From Saprospiraceae bacterium UBA6168 (lineage in GTDB: Bacteria; Bacteroidota; Bacteroidia; Chitinophagales; Saprospiraceae), in NCBI GenBank assembly GCA_002435785.1, contig DIUC01000066.1:84027-148026 (forward strand): 64,000 nucleotides of DNA, written 5' to 3'. Position numbers and translations under genes: made by a program. The notes under the pieces are model-generated. The model had not been told where the DNA came from. It saw nothing but the letters and a program-made list of their open reading frames with translations, and ran no database searches. Shown here piece after piece: positions 59,139 through 64,000 of the stretch; the stretch's first letter is position 1; each line of letters starts with the position of its first letter.

Positions 59139-60908
59139 ATGGGCTTCTTTGATGACATTTCCAGTTTGATTTCAGCGGCGATTCGCCCGAAACCCCGCCC
59201 CCTCATCCGGGGCTGGAACCGATTAGAGGGCAACCCCCGGAAGGATGATTTTAGCCGAAGCCTCCGGGCGGAGGTGCGTGACCCGCTTTGGTTCTTGAGC
59301 CGCCAATGGCAGTTTGGCGAATTTGCGGGGGAGGATGCTGGCTCGCCCATTAGCGCCGACGTGCTGACGAAGCATTGTTTCCTCAACCGCTATGCTCTTG
59401 ACCGGACTGCTGCCACGGGCTACTCCGATGATTTGCCGTTGGAGGCGCAGGTGGAAAGGGAGCGGGTGCCCGACGGCCTCGGTACGCAAATCCTGTTGTC
59501 CCGCTACCTGTTGAAGTTGTTGAAAAAAAGCCTTTCGCCCGGCGAATTGGCCGATGCCAAGGCTTGGTTGCGGGCGGAGTATGCCGTCGCTGCGAACGTG
59601 GAAACGCTGCTGCACCGGGAGTCGGAGCAAATGCACGACTTGGCGACGGACCGGGCCTTCGACGGGTATGAGGTGGGGCGGGAGGCCAACAACGGCAATT
59701 TTGATGGCAAAGTGGATGCCGCTGCACTTTCCGCCAACGTGAAAGCAGAACTGAAAACGGCGGCCACCCAACTGACAGGGTATTTCAACAGCCTGTTCAG
59801 CCAGCCTGAAAGCGCCGCCGACGATGCTTGGAAACCTTCGTACATGGAGTACCAGTTCACCGCCGCAGCGGAGGACGAGGCGAACAAAAAGACCTTGCTC
59901 TATGCCGAGCAATATGCCCAAGGCCATTTGGATTGGTACGCCTTCGACATTGACAACCTGCCCGGCGCTACGCTGAACGACCAACCGGGGGCTGCCATCC
60001 CAGCGGCCAAAGAAGTGAAAACGAGACTCTCCTTCATCCCAGCGCCCGTATCGTTCGGGGGTATGCCGCTGCCCCGCTACTGGGAGATGGAAAACTACAA
60101 GACCGAGTTCGCCGATGTGACCGCCAACACGACGGACGTGGCGAAGCTGCTGCTCACCGAGTTTGCCCTGATTTATTCGAACGATTGGTGCATCGTGCCG
60201 TTCAACTTGGAAGTGGGCAGCTTGACGGATGTATTGGGCATCGTGGTGACCGATGTTTTTGGCGAACGCCTGCTGGTTCGTGCGGCAGGTCAGGGCACGG
60301 ACGAGGACTGGCAACGCTGGACGCTGTTCAACCTGCACACCACCGCCGAGGGCGACCTGAGCGACCATCGCCTGTTCATCCCGCCGACGGTGGATAAGTT
60401 GATGGAAAGCCCCCCACTCGAAAAAGTCAACTTCCTGCGGGACGAGATGGCCAATATGGTGTGGGGCGTGGAGTCCATTTTGCCTTCGGCAATGGGCGAG
60501 GGCATCAGTGGCCATGAAACCGCTGCCAAGTTGCGGGAGGAGGAGCATCCCGTTCCGCCCGTTTTCCATGACACGGAGGCAAAGATTCGTTACGTGCTTG
60601 GCACGGAAGTGCCGTACAACTGGATTCCGTTTGCGCCAGTACACAACCCCGGCAGCAACCGCCAAATCCGGCTGCAACGGTCGAAAATGCCGGGCGTGAA
60701 GCGGTTCAAGGGAAAGATTTTGGACCAACCTGCGCCGTTTTTCATACACGAGGAGGAGGTGCCAAGGGCGGGCGCATTGGTGACCCGCAGCTACCAGCGC
60801 ACCCGCTGGTATGGCGGCAAAACCTTCGTCTGGATTGGAAAACGGAAGCTGACGGGCAAGGGAGAGGGGTCGAGTGGGCTGGAGTTCGACCAAGTGAAGG
60901 AGGTGTAA
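59139..60908 (+). CDS. Large conserved protein with a RDPLWFLSRQWQ motif, unknown (589 residues)
   Basis: The protein has no signal or membrane segment. Near the N-terminus is a striking motif, RDPLWFLSRQWQFGEFAGED, followed by AGSPI (about residues 48-72), which I recognise from uncharacterised proteins of several phyla. Other strong segments are EVPYNWIPFAPVH and RTRWYGGKTFVWIGKRKL at the C-terminus. Function unknown. It is the last of the five large genes; a deaminase gene follows after 56 bases. Confidence 0.65.
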   Translation: MGFFDDISSLISAAIRPKPRPLIRGWNRLEGNPRKDDFSRSLRAEVRDPLWFLSRQWQFGEFAGEDAGSPISADVLTKHCFLNRYALDRTAATGYSDDLPLEAQVERERVPDGLGTQILLSRYLLKLLKKSLSPGELADAKAWLRAEYAVAANVETLLHRESEQMHDLATDRAFDGYEVGREANNGNFDGKVDAAALSANVKAELKTAATQLTGYFNSLFSQPESAADDAWKPSYMEYQFTAAAEDEANKKTLLYAEQYAQGHLDWYAFDIDNLPGATLNDQPGAAIPAAKEVKTRLSFIPAPVSFGGMPLPRYWEMENYKTEFADVTANTTDVAKLLLTEFALIYSNDWCIVPFNLEVGSLTDVLGIVVTDVFGERLLVRAAGQGTDEDWQRWTLFNLHTTAEGDLSDHRLFIPPTVDKLMESPPLEKVNFLRDEMANMVWGVESILPSAMGEGISGHETAAKLREEEHPVPPVFHDTEAKIRYVLGTEVPYNWIPFAPVHNPGSNRQIRLQRSKMPGVKRFKGKILDQPAPFFIHEEEVPRAGALVTRSYQRTRWYGGKTFVWIGKRKLTGKGEGSSGLEFDQVKEV

Positions 60909-60964
60909 GGAGTTGAGAGGGCTATTTCAACAGGTGCAGCAATCAACAATTTTAGGATTACCAC

Positions 60965-61444
60965 ATGCAACCATACAACCATAATTTTTTCATGCAATCT
61001 GCCATCCAACTTGCTTTCGAGGGGATGCGCAGCGGACAGGGTGGGCCCTTCGGGGCGGTGGTGGTGAAAAACAGCGAAATCATCGGGCGGGGCAACAACC
61101 GGGTGGCCCTCATGCTCGACCCGACGGCCCATGCAGAGGTGGTCGCCATTCGGGATGCCTGCCAGCACTTGGGGCATTTTCAATTAGACGATTGCGTGTT
61201 GTACACCTCCTGCGAGCCATGCCCCATGTGCCTCGGTGCCATCTATTGGGCAAGGCCCAAGGCGTTCTACTTTGCCTGCACCAAGGCTGATGCGGCGGTC
61301 ATTGACTTCGACGACCAGTTCATTTACGATGAGTTGAAACTGCCCTTTGCGGAGCGAAAGATACCTGCGATCCCGCTGCTGCGGGAGGAGGGTCTGAAGG
61401 CGTTTGCGGAGTGGCGTTTGAGGGCGGACAAGTTTGTTTATTGA
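60965..61444 (+). CDS. Nucleoside/guanine deaminase, cytidine-deaminase fold
   Basis: A 159-residue zinc enzyme with the deaminase motifs HAEVVAIRDAC (zinc His and catalytic Glu) and TSCEPCPMCLGAIYWARP (two zinc Cys). The C-terminal stretch ADAAVIDFDDQFIYDEL is like bacterial guanine deaminase (GuaD) rather than the tRNA deaminase TadA. It would convert guanine to xanthine. guaB, another guanine-pathway gene, lies 1.3 kb away. It may share a transcript with the giant-protein locus, but a functional link is not shown. Confidence 0.88.
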   Translation: MQPYNHNFFMQSAIQLAFEGMRSGQGGPFGAVVVKNSEIIGRGNNRVALMLDPTAHAEVVAIRDACQHLGHFQLDDCVLYTSCEPCPMCLGAIYWARPKAFYFACTKADAAVIDFDDQFIYDELKLPFAERKIPAIPLLREEGLKAFAEWRLRADKFVY

Positions 61445-61494
61445 ACAAATTGAGTTGAAATTTCGCAATTGAAAATGGCGGACGATACATCCCC

Positions 61495-62625
61495 TCAACT
61501 CCCTGACGCCTCACTTTCCTCCACCCGCACCTTCATCCTTTCCCGGAAATTCTGCACGATATGGAACTCGCTGAGGAACACCGATGCGATTACCCGAATC
61601 ACCATGTAGGCTGGAATGGCCAATACCATGCCTGCAATCCCGCCGATTTTGGCACCAATCAGCACCACGAAAAAGATTTCGAGCGGGTGCGTCTTCAGGG
61701 TACTGGAGAAGATATAGGGTTGGGTGAAATTGTTGTCAATCAATTGGCTGACGAAAAACACACCCATTACTTTTATCAGCATCGGTAAGGTCTGGTCATA
61801 AAAATCTTGGTCAAGGTTGGACGACAGTGTGAATATTGCCCCAAATACCATCCCGATGATAGGGCCGATGTAGGGGATGATGTTCATTAATCCAGCGAAA
61901 ACGCCGATGAGCAGCGCATTTTTTACTCCCAATGCCCATAGCGCCAACGTGACCATCACCGAAAAGCACAACATTTGGAGCATCAGCCCACGGAAGTAGA
62001 GGTGGAGGTTTCTGGCGATGTCCGATAGGGCACGTTTCACCTGTTCGTCGTATTGGCTGGGCATGAGCGAGGACAAGAAGTTGACGAAAAGCCCCTGTTC
62101 CTGCAAGAAAAAGAAGCTGATGAAACCCACTGCGCCTATCGTGACGCCAAAGTTGCCTGCCGCCGCAAAAAACGACGTAACATAGTTCTTAATGGATGAC
62201 GGCTCAAAGGAATTGGATAGCCGCTGCTGCAATTGCTGCTCGATGGGCATCTTGGAATCCATGAGGCCATAGCTTGACAATTGGGCTTGGAGATTGGCAA
62301 GGGGCTGCTCCAACGACTTTGCAAGGGCCGGGTAGTCCACGTTGGCAACATTGTTCACCTGTTCGATGATGGAGGGCACAAAAATCATGACCAACAGCGC
62401 AAGGCTCAAGAAAAAGGTAATCAAGGTCAGGCCTGCCGCCAAGTTGGGGCCTATCTGGAACTTCCAGATTTTCAGCTTTTGGAAAAAACGCATCAACGGC
62501 TGCCCCAGCATGGACACCAACCAAGCAAGTACGGCGTACATGACGATGTCCGACAAATACCAAAACAAGGCGGCCATCAAAACAAGGCTGACAACGAGCG
62601 CAATGGTACGGTTGGTTATTTTCAT
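61495..62625 (-). CDS. AI-2E family transporter
   Basis: This 376-residue permease of the AI-2E (UPF0118) family has about eight membrane helices arranged as three, a soluble insert (residues 85-150, VDYPALAKSLEQPLANLQAQ) and five more. The family end motif IPYIGPIIGMVFGAIFTL and the region LIDNNFTQPYIFSSTLKTHP are clear. Members export varied solutes or act as Na+/H+ antiporters; the substrate is unknown. It is divergent from guaB across 141 bases. Confidence 0.9.
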   Translation of the reverse strand: MKITNRTIALVVSLVLMAALFWYLSDIVMYAVLAWLVSMLGQPLMRFFQKLKIWKFQIGPNLAAGLTLITFFLSLALLVMIFVPSIIEQVNNVANVDYPALAKSLEQPLANLQAQLSSYGLMDSKMPIEQQLQQRLSNSFEPSSIKNYVTSFFAAAGNFGVTIGAVGFISFFFLQEQGLFVNFLSSLMPSQYDEQVKRALSDIARNLHLYFRGLMLQMLCFSVMVTLALWALGVKNALLIGVFAGLMNIIPYIGPIIGMVFGAIFTLSSNLDQDFYDQTLPMLIKVMGVFFVSQLIDNNFTQPYIFSSTLKTHPLEIFFVVLIGAKIGGIAGMVLAIPAYMVIRVIASVFLSEFHIVQNFRERMKVRVEESEASGS

Positions 62626-62755
62626 GGTGGAAAAATATAGGCGGCAACAGCTTGAAAATGCCCGTTTATGCTCATTCCCAAGCTGTGTTTAGCCGTGACG
62701 AAATTTTTATCAAGGGCAAATTTAAATTCCATAATCCTCAACCAATCAAAAATTT

Positions 62756-62763
62756 TACCTTTG
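62756..62763 (+). promoter_or_regulatory. -7-like element immediately before the guaB ATG
   Basis: TACCTTTG fits TAnnTTTG exactly but ends only 3 bases before the ATG at 62767. If it is used, transcription begins at or after the start codon, implying a leaderless message. Otherwise the match is chance or the real promoter lies upstream. Confidence 0.3.
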
Positions 62764-62766
62764 CGG

Positions 62767-64000
62767 ATGGAAAACGTAAAATTAAGTTCAGTAAAATCCA
62801 GAAATGGTGAACTGGAAGCATCCAGCAAATTTTTGGGCGAAGCCCTCACCTTCGACGACGTTCTGCTCGTCCCTTGCTACTCCGAAGTCCTCCCCCGTGA
62901 AGTTGATATTTCCTCCCAATTCACCAAAGGCATACGGTTGCAGGTACCCGTTGTCTCGTCGGCGATGGACACGGTGACCGAGGAAAAGCTCGCCATCGCC
63001 ATTGCCCGACAGGGCGGCATAGGCATCATCCACAAGAACATGAGTATAGCGGCCCAAGCCGAGCAGGTGCGGCGGGTGAAGCGCTCTGAGAGCGGTATGA
63101 TACTCGACCCCGTCACCATGTCGGCGGAGGCCACCGTCGGCGATGCTCTCCAGATGATGCGGCACCACCGCATCGGCGGCATACCCATTATTGACAAAAA
63201 GGGCAAGCTCGTCGGCATACTCACCAACCGTGACCTTCGATTCGAGAAGGATGTGACCCGCCTCGTGAAGGACGTGATGACCACCCGCAACCTCATCACC
63301 GCCCCCGTCGGCACTGACCTGGAGCGGGCAAAGGACATCCTCCAGCAATTCAAGATTGAAAAACTGCCCGTCGTTGACAGCAACAAAATACTGATGGGCC
63401 TTATCACCTACAAGGACTTGATGAAGGTCGAGGACTACCCGCATTCCTGCAAAGATACATTTGGCCGCCTCGTGGTTGGTGCCGCCGTCGGCGTCACCGC
63501 TGACATGATGGAGCGGGTGGCCGCTCTCGTGCAAGTCAGCGTGGACGCCATCTGCATTGACACCGCCCACGGCCACTCCAAAGGGGTACTCGATGCCGTG
63601 AAATTGGTCAAGAAAACTTATCCGAACCTCCAGGTGGTAGGTGGCAACGTGGCCACCGGTGCTGGTGCGAAAGCATTGGCCGATGCGGGCGTTGATGCCG
63701 TAAAAGTGGGCGTTGGGCCCGGCAGCATCTGCACCACCCGCATCGTGGCGGGCGTTGGCGTTCCGCAATTGAGCGCCATCCATGAGGCTGCAACGGCGCT
63801 GAAAGGCACTGGCGTACCCATCATCGGTGACGGCGGCATACGCTATTCCGGCGACATCGTGAAGGCATTGGCCGCAGGTGCCAGCACCATCATGGCTGGC
63901 GGCTTGTTCGCTGGCGTGGAGGAAGCCCCCGGCGAAACAGTGCTTTACGAAGGCCGCAAGTTCAAGGTTTACAGGGGTATGGGCTCGCTCGGTGCGATGG
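62767..64000 (+). CDS. guaB: IMP dehydrogenase, N-terminal 411 residues (runs off the window)
   Basis: This gene encodes the rate-limiting step of guanine nucleotide synthesis (IMP to XMP with NAD+). It begins MENVKLSSVKSRNGELEASS, then the family start FLGEALTFDDVLLVPCYSEV. It has two CBS domains (about 110-225), the loop GPGSICTTRIVAGVGVPQ with the catalytic Cys, and GDGGIRYSGDIVKALAAGA. The N-terminal lead of about 20 residues is longer than usual. The last codons of the window, FKVYRGMGSLGAM, correspond to the flap region start. The gene is divergent from the AI-2E transporter gene. Confidence 0.96.
   Translation, partial: MENVKLSSVKSRNGELEASSKFLGEALTFDDVLLVPCYSEVLPREVDISSQFTKGIRLQVPVVSSAMDTVTEEKLAIAIARQGGIGIIHKNMSIAAQAEQVRRVKRSESGMILDPVTMSAEATVGDALQMMRHHRIGGIPIIDKKGKLVGILTNRDLRFEKDVTRLVKDVMTTRNLITAPVGTDLERAKDILQQFKIEKLPVVDSNKILMGLITYKDLMKVEDYPHSCKDTFGRLVVGAAVGVTADMMERVAALVQVSVDAICIDTAHGHSKGVLDAVKLVKKTYPNLQVVGGNVATGAGAKALADAGVDAVKVGVGPGSICTTRIVAGVGVPQLSAIHEAATALKGTGVPIIGDGGIRYSGDIVKALAAGASTIMAGGLFAGVEEAPGETVLYEGRKFKVYRGMGSLGAM

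Noticed and set aside
59223..60893. 556-codon minus-strand frame
   Set aside because: Antisense to the 589-residue protein whose conserved RDPLWFLSRQWQ motif marks the true frame.
1..64000. CRISPR array, tRNA or rRNA genes
   Set aside because: No regularly spaced repeats with unique spacers, no cloverleaf-like sequence and no ribosomal RNA signature were found by reading both strands.

Overview
The window is chromosomal DNA of a member of the Bacteroidota, most likely of the Saprospiraceae or a nearby lineage. The evidence is a two-component regulator-propeller/Y_Y_Y histidine kinase beside a LytTR regulator, many spacers carrying the Bacteroidota -7 promoter consensus TAnnTTTG, few strong Shine-Dalgarno sites, and G+C-rich genes separated by A+T-rich spacers. 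The placement is inferred from gene content and is not a database result. I see no rRNA, tRNA or CRISPR array.

Layout. 1-9.7 kb: the start of an SLC13 permease, a double NTF2-like exported protein, an AAA_14/DUF4143 ATPase, a globin, a LytTR regulator with its propeller kinase, and an RloA/RloB ATPase-Toprim pair that looks like a defence module. 9.7-19.3 kb: two tightly packed minus-strand runs of unknown membrane, lipoprotein-like and HEAT-like proteins, separated by a bacterial GRAS-domain protein paired with a HisC-like aminotransferase. 19.6-24.2 kb: an isoquinoline 1-oxidoreductase-type molybdenum hydroxylase (two subunits), then a ROK sugar kinase with a SIS sugar-phosphate protein. 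24.4-36 kb: an AsmA-like giant, a DUF819 permease, an SDR, a possible DNA polymerase III psi subunit, ilvE, a PfkB kinase, a glycosyltransferase and a second AAA_14/DUF4143 ATPase. 36-39.3 kb: a complete sulfur-carrier cysteine pathway (CysM, Mec-type JAMM peptidase, CysO-like carrier, MoeZ-like activator) behind a possible attenuator. 39.3-40.6 kb is almost gene-free. 40.8-44.8 kb: TerC, dCTP deaminase, a DUF192 protein and a complete IS256-family insertion sequence with an 8-bp target duplication.

45-61 kb is the most unusual part. It holds five large plus-strand genes (379, 1157, 1128, 1660 and 589 residues) behind one good promoter and a leader with a mini-ORF and a terminator-like hairpin. 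The first protein has a His...Cys layout like caspase/CHAT peptidases. The second resembles DUF6603 proteins, the third carries a central membrane hairpin, and the last two belong to large families I know only as uncharacterised. A PIN toxin-antitoxin pair sits antisense inside the run. The window closes with a guanine-deaminase-like enzyme, an AI-2E family permease and the 5' part of guaB.

Two themes run through the non-coding DNA. Both AAA_14/DUF4143 genes are preceded by three short A+T-rich direct repeats at exact 33-bp or 22-bp spacing, and two related-looking palindromes without such a gene lie at 7451-7500. In addition, many spacers consist of degenerate short tandem repeats folded back as inverted repeats, and a 49-bp sequence is repeated identically in two distant spacers.
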